Made by a program: the position numbers and the translations under genes. From Gambelia wislizenii (Eukaryota > Chordata > Lepidosauria > Squamata > Crotaphytidae): a stretch of DNA of 64,000 bases. The stretch is taken from assembly GCA_030847615.1 (NCBI GenBank), contig JAUMIR010000002.1, positions 234,503,809 to 234,567,808 of the forward strand, given 5' to 3'. The notes under the pieces were generated by a model. That model did not search any database. It saw nothing but the letters and a program-made list of their open reading frames with translations, and was not told the origin of the DNA. Numbering within the stretch: the first letter of the stretch is position 1; each line of letters starts with the position of its first letter. Below, one piece after another: positions 37,163 through 49,089 of this stretch.

Positions 37163-37381
37163 TTACTGTCGTCCCTCCGTATCCACGGCTTCGGTATCCA
37201 CGGCTTGGAAATATTTTGAAAAAATAATAATCCGAAAAAGCAAACCTTGATTTTGCCATCGTATATAAGGGACACCATTTTGCTATGCCATTGCATATAA
37301 GGGGACTTGAGTATTCACAGATTTTGGTATCCATGGGGGTCCTGGAACCAAACCCCAGTGAATATGAAGGGGCAGCTGTAC
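37163..37381. mobile_element. TACAGTTGTCCCT-end MITE
   Basis: Starts TACTGTCGTCCCTCCGTATC, ends TGAAGGGGCAGCTGTA. It sits about 100 bp upstream of the ETAA1 promoter and forms the left edge of the intergenic repeat block. Confidence 0.85.
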
Positions 37382-37390
37382 TACAGAACT

Positions 37391-37606
37391 GGGCCTCATC
37401 CACACAACACAAATAATCCTATTTGAAACTGGATTCTTTGCTATGGCTCCTTGCTATGGAACCCTGGGGTTTGTCGTTTTACAAGGGCTTTAGCTTGCTC
37501 TGCCAAAGAGTGCTGGTGCCTCACCAAACTACACATCTCAGGATTCACAGGAAGGAGCCATAACAGATAATCCATATTTCAAAGTGGATCATTAGTGTAG
37601 TTTGGA
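37391..37606. mobile_element. Palindromic MITE (diverged relative of 46538)
   Basis: Starts CATCCACACAACACAAATAA; the arms include TGAAACTGGATTCTTTGCTA and a complement near 37580. It directly follows the MITE at 37163. Confidence 0.6.
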
Positions 37607-37680
37607 GGCACTCCCGCAGAAATTGATGGAGGATCAGGTCCCATGCAACAGCAGCTTAATTGTGTTGTGATGGCCTAGAC

Positions 37681-38047
37681 CTGTGGCTCTTCACCTTTTC
37701 TTCACCAGGGACTCCCTTTAAACATCTTTTGTTGCCCTGTGGACCCCCAAGACTGAACTCAAGATTTAAAAGCATAATGATAATACAACTATACCCTCCA
37801 TGAAACCTTCCCTCAGAGGCACTGGAGAGGGAGGAAAGACTTTTCTCCAGCTTCTTCCTGCAAGTTTGTGGCTGGAGCGGATTGAATGGCAATGTGCAGC
37901 TCAAGCCAGCCTTTGCCTTGGTGCCTGTCACGTGGGCGCTCCACTGCAGGGAGGAGGTGGGTTGAACAGCCTTCAAGCCTTCCTGGATTCCCTGTGAGGA
38001 TATTGTGGACCCCTGGGGGTCCCCGGACCTCGGGCTAAGGACCACTG
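37681..38047. mobile_element. hAT-like non-autonomous element
   Basis: Termini CTGTGGCTCTTCACC and GGCTAAGGACCACTG are imperfect inverted repeats. They are flanked by an 8-bp target duplication, GCCTAGAC (37673-37680) and GGCTAGAC (38048-38055), the size expected for hAT elements. Confidence 0.8.
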
Positions 38048-39093
38048 GGCTAGACAAGGGCAGGAACCTTTGCCCCACCACATGTTTTGGACTTCAGCTC
38101 CCAGAACTCCCAGCATAAGATCAGGATAAGGGATTATGGAACTTGAAGTGCCAAGACATTTGGAAGGGACCAATGTTCCCACCCCGGGCTTCAATGGAGC
38201 CTCCATGGACAGAGGTAGTATCCTTATAAAAATCAAACAAGCAACAGGAACAGGGTGTCCTTCAAGTCTTGACTTCCCAGAATTGTTACAATGACAATGG
38301 CTAGATGTCAGACCAGAAGGACTTTCGGTCTGATGCATTAAGACATTACTTGTACCTTCCTCTCTTTTGTAAGATTTTCCTTTTGCTACGGGTACCTTCA
38401 CACACCCCAACCCAGCAACCTTGAAAAACGTTGGTTTGTAAAGCTTTCTGCAACAGTCTTTTCCATGCACCTGCTTTCCACTCTTACAATCATAAACCCC
38501 CTGAATCAGAAGTACAGCCCATTGAATGCAATGGGACGTATTTCCTAGCAAATGTGTATGGCACGGCATGCCTGAGAGTGTTTATCTGGAGAGTCATACC
38601 CACTGGGATTATTTCTGGGTTGACATGTATTGAGTGGCACTGTTTTAAATATGCCCAAATCTGCACAAGATTACGATTGTATAGTTTATTCCTGTGCATG
38701 AATATTCAGGGGTATGGCTATGTGAAGCAGGGCTCAGTCCCAGGTAAGTGTGCATATGACCACAATTTTTTTAAGCCTTTTTCTACCTCCAATTGCTCAG
38801 CTGTTTTCAGTAAAGAGTGATTCATTCCCCTCCCCAGTAATTAAATATAGAAAACATATGGATTCACTTTGAACGTGGGGAAGGAGTGGGGAGAAAAAGA
38901 AAGGGATAAGCAAGGAAGAAGTATATTTATCTAATACTGTAGTATAGAGTCATAAGGCCAGATTTAAATAAGGTGATCTTGTAGGATATTCATAACAGAA
39001 AACAGGGTGTGTTTTCAATACTGATGTCTGTAAAGTGCTCCTTGCCAGTGTCTATTTTAATTTGTTTAGTTTTGACTGAAGTCCTGTTTTGTA

Positions 39094-39323
39094 GTAGAGT
39101 TGTCCCTTCATATTTGCTGGGGTTTGGTTCCAGGACACCCCCTGTGGATACCAAAATCCATGACTACGCAAGTCCCATTATATCCAATGGCATAGCAAAA
39201 TGGTGTCCCTTACAGCAACATGAAGGTTTGCTTTTTGAATTATTCTTTTTTAAAGAACATTTTCAAGCCATGAATACTTAAATCCATGGATACCAAATCC
39301 GTGGATATGGAGGGACGAATGTA
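39094..39323. mobile_element. TACAGTTGTCCCT-end MITE
   Basis: Left end TAGAGTTGTCCCTTCATATT, right end GGATATGGAGGGACGAATGTA. The same interior as the other copies. Confidence 0.83.
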
Positions 39324-39403
39324 CTTATTTCTCTATTCCTTCCTTCCATCCTTTGCTTCTAGATTCAACATTTAGTGAAGCCTGGTCAGTTTCATCCTCA
39401 TCT

Positions 39404-39486
39404 CTTAGAATCATAGCGTCACAGAATCAAAGAGTTGGAAGAGACCACAAGGGCCATCCAATCCAACCCCCTGCATGCAGGAATTC
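39404..39486 (-). mobile_element. CR1 LINE 3' end fragment
   Basis: Antisense CR1 tail: AGAGTTGGAAGAGACCACAA followed by GGGCCATCCAATCCAACCCC, with the repeated ATCATAG octamers at the left. Confidence 0.85.
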
Positions 39487-39551
39487 CTTATTTATACCCA
39501 GTCTTTTAAAAAAATATATAAATAAAACAAAACTGGGAGTCAAGGTGGCTT

Positions 39552-40134
39552 AGGGCTTATCTACACTGGGGTTTAAAATCCGATTGAAATTTGGATTACA
39601 GTACTTTGGACTGGAGCATCACCAGGTGAAATTTGGTCTACTCTGGCCTGCATTTAAGCGCCACACCTTGGTCAAAGCCCAAATCAGAATTGCCCTTGGA
39701 TCAAGTGGCCACACACAGGGCGCCTGGCACACACTGCGCCTGGCACACTTGCTCGCTCTGCCCTTGGAATGAGTGGCTGCACCAGTGCTCTGCCTGCCTG
39801 GCATCCTGAGGTCAGAATGAGCGGCTGCCAAAGAGGGGGAAAATGGCATTGCCTGACAGGCAATGATTCTCCTGCCTCCCCACCCCTCACCACAATCCAG
39901 TGCAGATCCTTTGTTCACACCTCTCCGGAGTTTCCAGCAAACTCTGGAGAAAACTGAGTTTTCTTAAACTCAGATTTAGGTGGTGTACCCCAAGTCTGGT
40001 GCAAATAGGGCCATAAGTCATGTGGCATTAGCGCGCCAGATTCAGGGACAAGACCGTACATCATGTGGCATTATTGGGCCAGATTTGGAGCGGGGAGGGA
40101 TTCGTTTTTCCCCCACTAGTGTAAACAAGGCCTT
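39552..40134. mobile_element. TIR DNA element (GTCTACAC-type ends)
   Basis: Left AGGGCTTATCTACACTGGGG and right CACTAGTGTAAACAAGGCCT are imperfect inverted repeats of the same family as 7966-8691. Non-coding interior. Confidence 0.75.
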
Positions 40135-40254
40135 ACAAGAGTTTTTTTTTTAAAGTAAAACCACATGTAGGTGAAAACACAAAAAAAGTTTAAAATTACC
40201 ATTAAAAGAGCTATACAATTAAAATCATTTAAAACAAGAATAAAAGTAACACCA

Positions 40255-40460
40255 GTGTCTGTGTCTTAAAGTCATCTATCGACTTATGGCGACCCCATGA
40301 ACTATTTTATAGGGTTTTCTTAGGCAAGCCATACTCAGAGGTGGATAGCCTACAGCACCGGGTATTCTTTGGTGGTCTCCCATCCAATTACTAACCCAGA
40401 GCTGATCCTGCTTAACTTTCAAGATCAGATGGGATCTGGTGCTTTTAGGGTATCATACCA
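40255..40460 (-). mobile_element. 5S rRNA-derived SINE
   Basis: Positions about 40352-40455 are the reverse complement of most of 5S rRNA (recognisable as GGTGGTCTCCCATCCAATTA, then GATCAGATGGGATCTGGTGC). The other part has the tail complementary to CGACTTATGGCGACCCCATG, shared with the tRNA-headed SINEs. Confidence 0.85.
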
Positions 40461-41253
40461 TTAAGAAAAATCCTCTTATGAAACAGTCAAGAACTACTTA
40501 TGTTATATGCAACCAAGAGATCATTACTGGTTACTGTTACGGTACATTAGTGTAGAAAGTAACTGCTAGATTACTCATTACTAACTCAGAGCACAGCATA
40601 ACAATGCAGTTGTGCTGTGCAGTGCACACAAAAGTTTTGGGCCAGCACTCAGAGTTGGTCACTCAGTCCTTCTTCTAAATGGTTGCTCTAAATCCCATGC
40701 CTCAGCCAGCCCCAGGGGTATCGAGAAACACCCCTTCTCTAAACTCGCTCACACAGTTCACCCCAAACTATCTCGGCCCCACGTATGTGCTCTGTTCTAC
40801 TATTTGGAGTACCCAACCTAGCAAGGCAGCCCTCCCTCCTGCCCCCCCTTCCCTCACAGGGGCAGTCTGGAAGATAGCAGAAAAGTAGACTATTTTTAAA
40901 AAAGCTTGTTTTCTAAATAAATGGTAAGTCCAGTGAACCTGACTTTCCAGTGCGGTGCATCGTTTCAATATGTGTCTTATGCTTCCTCCCTCCTTGTTGC
41001 TGGCTCCTCTGCTTTCTCACTGGTTGCACCAATCCTCACAAAGAGGTAGTACAAGGCGGCCACCCATGTGACTCTTCCTCCTCCTCCTCCTCCCCATCCA
41101 ACCAGATGAGTCTAAATAAGCCCATGCATGAGTAACAGGCAGGAACTCAGTTACTTTACATTGAACTGCATAGTGAATTGCAGATCTGGCTGTTAAAGGG
41201 CAAACAACAACATAGTTCCAACTTGTTGCTACAAAAACCAGGCAAACCCCTAA

Positions 41254-41510
41254 CTACAGTGGGACCCCCATATCCACTGATTCATTACCCACTGATTCAA
41301 TTATCCACAGGACACAAAACAGCACACCTACTGTAGAGTCTGCCTAGAAAATGCATCCTTTCTAGCCATAGTCTAGGTCCTCCAAGGAAACTCTATGGTC
41401 TTTTAAACCAGAAGTCCCATTATTTTCAATGGTGTTCGCTATTATCCATGGTTTTCAGTATCCCCCCCCCCGAAGCAATCCCCAGTGGATATGGGGGGTC
41501 CTACTGTAGT
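41254..41510. mobile_element. TACAGTAGGACCCC-end MITE
   Basis: Left end TACAGTGGGACCCCCATATC, right end GGGGGGTCCTACTGTA. The interior contains AACAGCACACCTACTGTAGA. Confidence 0.83.
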
Positions 41511-41589
41511 AAATTACCAAAGTAACTCATTGCAATTAACACATTACTTCCAAGCTCTGCATTTTACCAACATCAAGGTTTTTTGGAGC

Positions 41590-42035
41590 CTTTAGCTGTG
41601 GCAGTGGCCTCCAAGCCCTCATGGAGATGTTTCTGCCCTGGGCTTTGCGTGGCTGCTGCTGTTGCTAACAGGGCTCCTACACCCTCGGAGCGTGCTGGGG
41701 TCTCCTTCTTTGGAGGTTTTTAAACGGAGGTTGGATAGTCATCTGTCAGGGATAATAATAATAATAATATTTTTTTTATTTTTAACCCGCCCCTCTGCTC
41801 GGCAACCGGGGCAGCTTACAGCAAGATTAAAACAACATCAAGTTAAAACAGTCCTTCCCCATCCTACCCTCCCACCCCTTAAAACTAAATTAAACTAATG
41901 GAGAGTTAAAACAAAGATAAAATACAATAAATAAATAAATATGCTTTGATCATGATTCCTGCATGGCAGAACGGGGTTGGACTGGATGGCCCTTGTGGTC
42001 TCTTCCAACTCTACGATTCTATGATTCTATGAACA
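41590..42035 (+). mobile_element. CR1 LINE 3' end, interrupted at 41755-41942
   Basis: TTTTTAAACGGAGGTTGGAT and GGTTGGACTGGATGGCCCTT, then an ATTCTATGATTCTATG octamer tail, are CR1 3' hallmarks. An ATAATA-bounded insertion (41755-41942, ACCCGCCCCTCTGCTCGGC) splits it. Confidence 0.85.
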
Positions 42036-42890
42036 AGACTCAGAAGTTGCAGTGCTGGCCTTCTGCACGGTCCCAAAGAGCACAGTGGGCCCAAGTGTAT
42101 GCAATTCCCTCTCTCCCCCCAACCTCTTCACCTGGCTCCTGGCTTTTCTTTATTTATTTATTTATTTGGTGCACCAATAGTATTTCACAAGCACAACACA
42201 CGTGCAAATACCTTTGTGCTAAGCCAGAGAGCCCTGACACTGAAACATGTGGAGGTGGGCGCTCAGCTTTTAAAGCCGTTTTGCATGCAAAAAATGAAAC
42301 TTTATCCTCCTTTAGCACCACTCACCCTGAGATTTGTCTCCCTGCCTGAAAGAGTGCAGGAGTTCCTTGAGATTGCCCTGAGACCTGGCGACGCCAATTC
42401 TATGGAGAAGCCCTACTGCCAGAGGTAGAAACATGATGTTCAGGGGGTTGGGTGGGTAAGAGGTACCTTAGGTTCACTAGATTCAAGGTCCCAGAATTAG
42501 GCCTCTCACCTGCACCAACCTGAAGCTGCCCCAGGTGCTTTCGCACCGATTGAAACTAAGAAAAAGGAGAATATAAACAGCCAAGATCCATGGGAAAAGA
42601 AAAAAGGGAGATGGCCTGCCCTGGGTGCCAAAAGTAGCAGAGTGTTAGAATTGTTGACCATGCTGCCACTTCATTCCCCAGCTCCCAAACCAATTGGGAT
42701 TGTTCTGCACATTTTCCACAGGGAATCTAGAACTTTCTCACAGGTCAGCATTCGAACTTTCCGTTCCTTTCATCCTGTAGGGTTGCCAGATTTTGAACTG
42801 AACTCCCTTCCTATGCCCTTAACAGCAACCTGATTGGTAAATGCTAGGTGGCTGTGCTTATTTTAGAGCTTAGAAATGTTACTTTATGGA

Positions 42891-43160
42891 CTATAGTAGG
42901 ACCCCCATATCCACTGATTCATTACCCACTGATTCAGTTATCCACGGGACACAAAACAGCACACCTACCATAGAGTCTTCCTAAAAAAATGCCTAGAGAG
43001 GCATCCTCTCTAGGCATTTTAGGTCCTCCAAGGCAAACTCTATGGTATTTTAAACCGGAAGTCGCATTATTTTCGACAGCGTTCACTATTATTCATGGTT
43101 TTTGGTATCCACGCCCCCCCCCCGAACCAATCCCCAGTGGATACGGGGGTCCTACTGTAC
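42891..43160. mobile_element. TACAGTAGGACCCC-end MITE
   Basis: Ends TATAGTAGGACCCCCATATC and ACGGGGGTCCTACTGTA. It has an internal hairpin around GCCTAGAGAGGCATCCTCTC. Confidence 0.85.
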
Positions 43161-44389
43161 GATCCCATAACCCCTGGACCATGCTGGTGAGGGAATTCTG
43201 GGCATTCTAGTACAAAGCATGACTTTTACAAACTTTATTTTTATTCTTTTACCACTGGGGTCTGCTGACAGGTCCTCAGAGTCTGGGTCCATGTTCATAA
43301 GGAGGTTATTCTGCAGAAGAGAAGGGCATATATAGACTGATACACTTTGACCAGTGCTGCAGTGAGAAAAATGGCATTTGTCTAACTTCCTTTTTCATTA
43401 GTATTAAAGTCCTAGAATCCTGACCTGGTCAGCAGGGAAATTCTGCATCCTTGCTGGGCAGAGTTAAATGTTGAGCAACCGGAATTTATCATGTTAGAAT
43501 GCTTCAACCAGGTCTATTTTTAGCTGGGCTCATAAATTGCCTCCTATGATTACTTTTTACTAGCACGGTGTAAAATTCTGGTTAACAACATGATTTTGAA
43601 AATTCATGTATAACTCTTAAACATGGAGGGAGGGAGGGAGGCAGCTAGGTTTTACAGATTGCCCTGTGGGCAGCAAAATTAATGAGTTCAGGAAATATTG
43701 CCACTATATAATGTGAGATGAAAACATACCTGAAAGGCATGTATATAACATGAGAAGAGGGGGAGGACTTGCATCATTTTTCCTGCCTGGGTGGACTCTT
43801 CTACCACCACTGTGAACACTGGAACCCATCCACTATGTGGCGAAGGAAAGATGAGAGTGCAATCGCCAGGACAATTTTTTTTTTAGGTCTCTTAAAGGAG
43901 AGTGGGGCTGAATGTTTGATTTAATGTTCCCCTTCTCACTGCCATATTGTGGCAGTATCTGACCTGCAAAAAGCTAAGCTAGGATAGACTGCAGCTATTT
44001 GCTTTTGCCTGCACCTACTGGGAAGGGGCAAGATGATTCCACGTCCTCCTCGCCCCTCCTATCCCCCTGCTGAGTCAATTTGAACGCAACCTAGGTCCCG
44101 TCTACACGATTTAAATAATACGTACGGCGTGCGGAAGTTCGCACTTCGGTACAAACGGCCGTTCGGATGCACACAAATGCAAAAGAGGGGGGGCGGTTTT
44201 CCACCCTGAAATACGCACACGTGGCATTCGGGAGGGAAAGCGGATTGTGAAGAGAAATCTGTACGCCATTCGGATGGTTGACGGGTCTGTACGGTCCGTT
44301 CGCACACATATGAACAGGCAGGGTAATCTGATTGGCTGGCCAAGTAGAGGGGGCGGGGCTAGCACAGAGGGGAATTGGGAGCGGCCGCC

Positions 44390-44418
44390 ATGTTGGTTTC
44401 CCGGCTAGCGAGCGTCCG
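44390..44418 (+). other. Candidate first coding exon behind a CpG-rich promoter-like patch
   Basis: GCGGCCGCCATG gives a strong start context. The frame reads MLVSRLASV plus two bases, then a consensus donor GTAAGT at 44419. Upstream are an inverted CCAAT (44331), a GC box (GGGGGCGGGG near 44349) and CCGCCATGTTGG, which fits YY1. No downstream exon was identified, so this may be an orphan promoter, a captured first exon or part of a transposon. Confidence 0.3.
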
Positions 44419-44934
44419 GTAAGTCCGTGAATTTATATGTTTATTTATTTTTATTTTATATTGTAAATACGGAAAACCGACTGCCCGCAAACCAGGAACC
44501 TTTTTTTAAAAAAAAAAAGCGGCGGGAGATTTAAAACTGCTGCTTGGCTTGCTCGCTCCAGCCAGCTTCGGGAAGAGGGAGTCATACGGAGCTTAGGGGG
44601 CTTAAAAATCGTATAGCCAGTTCGTATGCATACGAACGACAGGCTGTTCGTATTTTTTGCCCCCCATACGGATTTTTTTATGATCGTATAGCCGCACCCC
44701 TACTTTTACACGTTGAACTCAATTTGCAGAAATAGAAGTAAGCCGGGGACAAAGCGGGAACATGGGCGGAGGAGAGAGAAACCAGGACATTTTAAAAACA
44801 GCTGAAAAATTGATACGATAGATTAATCAGGACTGTCTTTGCCAAATCGGGAGACTTGGAGAGTATGCAGTATCACCTCTTTTCAGGGTCTGTGTACTGT
44901 CTTGACCATTTTATATATTAATTAGCTATACATA

Positions 44935-45200
44935 TACAATCCGACCTCTCTATCTGCAGAAGAAATAACTGCGATTTCAGTTATCTGAGGCACATAAACC
45001 ACACCTAGCATAGAGTCTTCCTAGAAAATGGCTAGGAAGGCATCCTCTGTAGCCATTTTCTAGCTCCTCCAAGACAACTCTGTGGTATTTGTAACTGGAA
45101 GTCCCATTATTTCAATGGCATTTGCTGTTATCTGCGGTTTCCAGTATCCACAGTAAGTCTGGAAACCGAACCCCCGCGAATACGGGAGTCCTACTGTATT
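44935..45200. mobile_element. TACAGTAGGACCCC-end MITE
   Basis: The left end is diverged (ACAATCCGACCTCTCTATCT); the right end ACGGGAGTCCTACTGTA is intact. The interior matches the other copies. Confidence 0.75.
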
Positions 45201-45285
45201 GCATGTGTATATATTACATATACGTAGGTGAAACTCTGGTCAGTATGCCAGACCCTCTTTCTCTTCAGTATATTTTCACAACAAC

Positions 45286-45511
45286 CAGGGCCAGTTTAAA
45301 GCACCGATGGCGTCAGCATCCGCAGGGAGCCCCATCATTGTGGGGGCCCCTGTAGTAACCCTCCTCCTGCAAAAACATTATTAGTAATTATCTGAATATC
45401 CTGTACTATGAATAGCTTAGGTTGAGTTAGGTTACATTGACCTGAAATAAACATATGGGGCCCCCAAAATAAAGCATTGCAGGGGCCCCAAAATTCCTTA
45501 AACCGGTCCTG
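45286..45511. mobile_element. hAT-like MITE (same family as 59806), cut at its right end by an L1
   Basis: Left terminus CAGGGCCAGTTTAA, right terminus TTAAACCGGTCCTG at 45498-45511. The L1-like insertion duplicated its last bases. Confidence 0.85.
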
Positions 45512-45514
45512 ACA

Positions 45515-46240
45515 TGAGATTATTACTCGCTTCAATGTGGAAAAAGAAAGAACTCCCAACAATTGAGGACTGGACAATAAAATTATTTGAAATGATGGAA
45601 ATGGATAGATTAACGGTACTACTAAAAGATAAAACTAATAAGGTAATAGAAACTGAATGGGAACCTGTTAAAAAGTTCTGGAAACGAAATTGGATTAAAA
45701 TGAACAATTTGGACTTCTGAATTGGGAATTATATAAACTTGATATGAGGATGTATGTATATAAACTTAGATAGTTTTTTTCTATCCAGATTGAATCAACA
45801 CCAAATATAGTTCAAATTGACTTGGATTGTACAAGAAATTTAGAAGATACATTGAAGGACAAGTAAATAAGGATTCTTGAACATATATATTGATATATTT
45901 ATATATAAGTATGTATGCGTGAATATAAGAACAAGGAAATGTATCCCTGTCAATCTCAAGGGGGGACTTTATGGAAGTTGGAAAATAGGGAAAAGAGACA
46001 ATTGTAATTACCCAATGGATCGCTGTAATGATGATAAGAAAAAATGTGGAGTGAAAATAGGTAATGAAATGTGAGAAGATACAGTAATTCTCTGATTAAA
46101 ATCCTTTATATATGTTTTTTTTAGTAGTGTAATAACAAGGTTACATGTATTATGAGAAAATATAAGAAAATATGTCTATTTTTTATGTTTCTGTTAAGGT
46201 CATCAAATTTAACCGTAATAAAAATAATAATAATAATAAA
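45515..46240 (+). mobile_element. 5'-truncated L1-like LINE 3' end
   Basis: Encodes the C-terminus of an L1-type ORF2 (KKELPTIEDWTIKLFEMMEM, then WEPVKKFWKRNW and a stop at about 45720), followed by a 3' UTR and an (ATAA/AATA)n A-rich end. A 15-bp target duplication AAACCGGTCCTGACA flanks it at 45500-45514 and 46241-46255. Confidence 0.9.
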
Positions 46241-46537
46241 AAACCGGTCCTGACAACTACTCCGTTGAGTTAGGTCCAGCTGAGGGAATAACTACTCTTA
46301 AATCACTCAGTGAAAAATAAGTGTGGACCAGAAGCGTCAGCACTCTAACCACTGTACCACGCTGGCTTTCAGTATTAATGGAATCTTTCATATGTGTGAG
46401 GCTTGTGGTCCCCTCATACCCTAGACTGGGAAATAAAGTCTGCTTTTATTAAGTGTTTCTCTGAAGAGTCCCTTGTTCTCATTTTTAAAGAAGGTAACAA
46501 CGGCATCTCCAGATTCTTGGACTGTGGAATACTATTC

Positions 46538-46752
46538 ATCCACACTAGAGAAATAATTCAGTTTGAAACTGGATTATTTGCATGGCTCCTTCCTATGGAA
46601 TCTTGGGGTTTGTAGTTTGGTGAGAAACCAGCATTCTTTGTCAGAGAAGGCTAAAGACCTTGTAAAACTACAAATCCCAGGATCCCGTAGGAAGGAGTCA
46701 TGCAAATAATCCAGTTTCAAACTGGATTATTTGTGTCGTGTGGATCTCCCCA
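46538..46752. mobile_element. Palindromic MITE
   Basis: The arms contain CAGTTTGAAACTGGATTATT on both sides in inverted orientation, with the centre near AGAAGGCTAAAG. The ends are CATCCACAC and GTGTGGAT. Confidence 0.75.
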
Positions 46753-47234
46753 TAACTGTAACACTGCCAGGTTGTTGTTGTTTTCCAGATGCCAGTCCAG
46801 GACAGACCTCTTGGTTGCCTGGTCAGCTCGTAACTTAGCAGGCTTTTAATGTATAAGCAGCAGGTCTTGTTTTATTTTGTATGTTTTAGTTTTTAATCTG
46901 TTTTATATTATGTTTCAATCCAATTTTAACTATTTTATTTTAAATATTTTAACTGTATATGTGGGATTTTTAATGTGTTTTATGGAAGCCGCCTTGGGTC
47001 CCACCCAGAGAGAAAGACAGCATAAAAATGAAATGAAATAAAATAAAAATGTTTTGCAACAGCCCCTCTTCGTACAAAACTTAACATGGGTGGAGGTGGT
47101 GCCTGCTTTTGAGAAGAATGTTCCATGAGCTCTTAACATTTGCAGGGGTGGGTGGGGGTGATGGGAGTTACAGCCCAACAACATCTGGAGAGCTGCATGT
47201 TCTCTCTGTGTGTGTGTGCGTGTGTGTGTGTGCA

Positions 47235-47625
47235 CACATGCACACACGCCTTCAAGTTACCTGGCTACTTATGGTGACCCCATGAATTTCATAACGTTTT
47301 CTTAGGCAAGGAATACTCAAGAGGTGGTTTTGCCAGTTCCTTCCTCTGAAATAACCTGGTATTGGTTGGCTTCCAAGACCAAGGAGATTATCACACTATA
47401 CTGTTATAGCACTTTAACTGCTATGGCTGCCTCCTGTGGAATTCTGGGGTTTGTAGTTTAGTGAGGCCTAAGAGCTCTCTGGCTGAGAGTTGTAAATGAC
47501 CCTCCCTAAACTGCAAATCCCAGGATTCCACAGAAGGCAGCCAGAGCAGTTAAAGTGGAATAATAGCACTATAACAATGCAGTGTGATAATCTCCCAAAT
47601 GGGATCCAGTGCCTTTAGGGTATTT
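47235..47625 (-). mobile_element. 5S rRNA-derived SINE split by a MITE
   Basis: SINE sequence is present at 47235-47383 and resumes at 47595 (AAATGGGATCCAGTGCCTTT). The 5S block is broken after GGCTTCCAAGACCAAG by the inverted-repeat element at 47384-47594. Confidence 0.8.
47384..47594. mobile_element. Palindromic MITE nested in a 5S SINE
   Basis: Perfect 14-bp terminal inverted repeats (GAGATTATCACACT) flank a mostly self-complementary interior (GGAATTCTGGGGTTTGTAGT on one arm, its complement on the other). Confidence 0.85.
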
Positions 47626-47756
47626 AGGGCCCACACATTCCCTACTAATGCCATATTGTGAAAGGAGTTAATGCACACCTGACTATCTTAGAGACTGCTT
47701 CTTCCCCCCCCCCATATAGATCCCTGAATTTTGAGGTAAGAAGACTCTTCTTGACA

Positions 47757-48038
47757 TACTGTAGGACCCCCATATCCACTGATTCATTATCCACTGATTC
47801 AATTATCCACATGACACAAAACAGCACACCTACCATAGAGTCTTCCTAGAAAATGTGTCCTCTCTAGCCATTTTCTAGGTCTTACAAGACAACTCTATGG
47901 TATTTTAAACCGGACCTCACATTATTTTCAATGGCATTCACTATTATCCACAGGTTTTGGTATCCACACACACACACACACACAGAGAGAGAGAGAACCA
48001 ATCCCCAGCAGATACAGGGTGTGTGTGTCCTACTGTAC
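47757..48038. mobile_element. TACAGTAGGACCCC-end MITE with CA/GA expansion
   Basis: Ends TACTGTAGGACCCCCATATC and GTCCTACTGTA. A (CA)n(GA)n run at about 47966-47996 has expanded inside the element. Confidence 0.83.
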
Positions 48039-48307
48039 TGTTGTCTTGTTTGGTTGGTTGCTTGCCAGACCAACCAAAAGAGGGCCTTTTGTCCGGTGGT
48101 ACCCTCCCATGGGGATAATCTCCCCATTCAGACTGGCGCGGGGAGGTTCCCAGTGCTAGGTGTTTCCACATCCAACTAAAAACCTTTTTCCCAGATTTAT
48201 TATTGATTATTTTCCTGATGGTTAAGATTTTCATTTGCCTACAGTTTTTAATGAATTTTTATAGTGGATTTCATAGGTTTTATTGTGCTCAGCTATTAGT
48301 TCTTACT

Positions 48308-48690
48308 ACAGTGAACTCGCCACGGGTCAGCATAAGAGGGGTGCTCCAAAAAAGTGATACAAGGACTCCCTGAAACAACATCTCAGGCTTGGCCAAATTG
48401 ATCACCAACAATGGTCCGCCCTGGCCTCACATCAGGAGGCATGGAGATGCACTATCCACAATGCTGCAGCCTTATTTGAGAACTCACGCCGAACAAGTCT
48501 TGAAGAGAAACGACAATGCAGAAAGAATCACAACCCAGAAACATCAGCCAAGGAGACCTTCTGCTGTGCTTTCTGCAACCGGACTTGTTTATCTCGGATT
48601 GGCCTTTTTAGTCATCAGCGCGCTTGCAGAAAGCGCGGGATGAGTCCTTCCTGAATCTTCGTTTGCAAAGAAAAGCCAGAGAGATAGATT
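48308..48690 (+). mobile_element. LINE 3' fragment (same family as 33672)
   Basis: Begins near GTGAACTCGCCACGGGTCAG, encodes the same C-terminal ORF2 region and Cys/His module, and ends with CTTCGTTTGCAAAGAAAAGC followed by an AGAGAGATAG tail. Confidence 0.8.
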
Positions 48691-49089
48691 TGTTTTCATC
48701 TTAAACCATTTTGTGGGTTTTAAAAACGGAATAAATACATAAATAAATGAATAATTTGATTTATTTATCTCCTGCCTTTCTCCCGGTATAGGGACTCAAG
48801 GCTGCTGATAAACTCCTGGCCTTTTTCCTTCTACCTCTTGAGGCCCCTAGGCCTCCTTTATGCATGGATGGACCTCATGAATCAGGCCTACACCACTGAA
48901 GGGTCAATGAGGCTGCTCCACTGGCTCTACCCCCTGAATTTGGTGTCTGATTTTTTTTTTTATTCTATCTTCATTGTTGTGGTCAATGAAAAGCAAAAAA
49001 ATAAAAATAAAAAAGGTATTAGATGCAAAATATTTTGTGTGTGTAAATGCAACATATTTTTCCCAAAATGCTTTTTTGCATTGAACTTA

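Noticed and set aside
36500..37219. Plus-strand open frame of 239 codons over the ETAA1 promoter
   Set aside because: It is the shadow of the ETAA1 first exon and CGG-rich promoter and ends inside a MITE. It shows no conserved feature.
40255..40460. 5S rRNA gene
   Set aside because: The 5S match is antisense, diverged and fused to a SINE tail, so it is a SINE head and not a functional rRNA gene; the same holds at 47235 and 56118.
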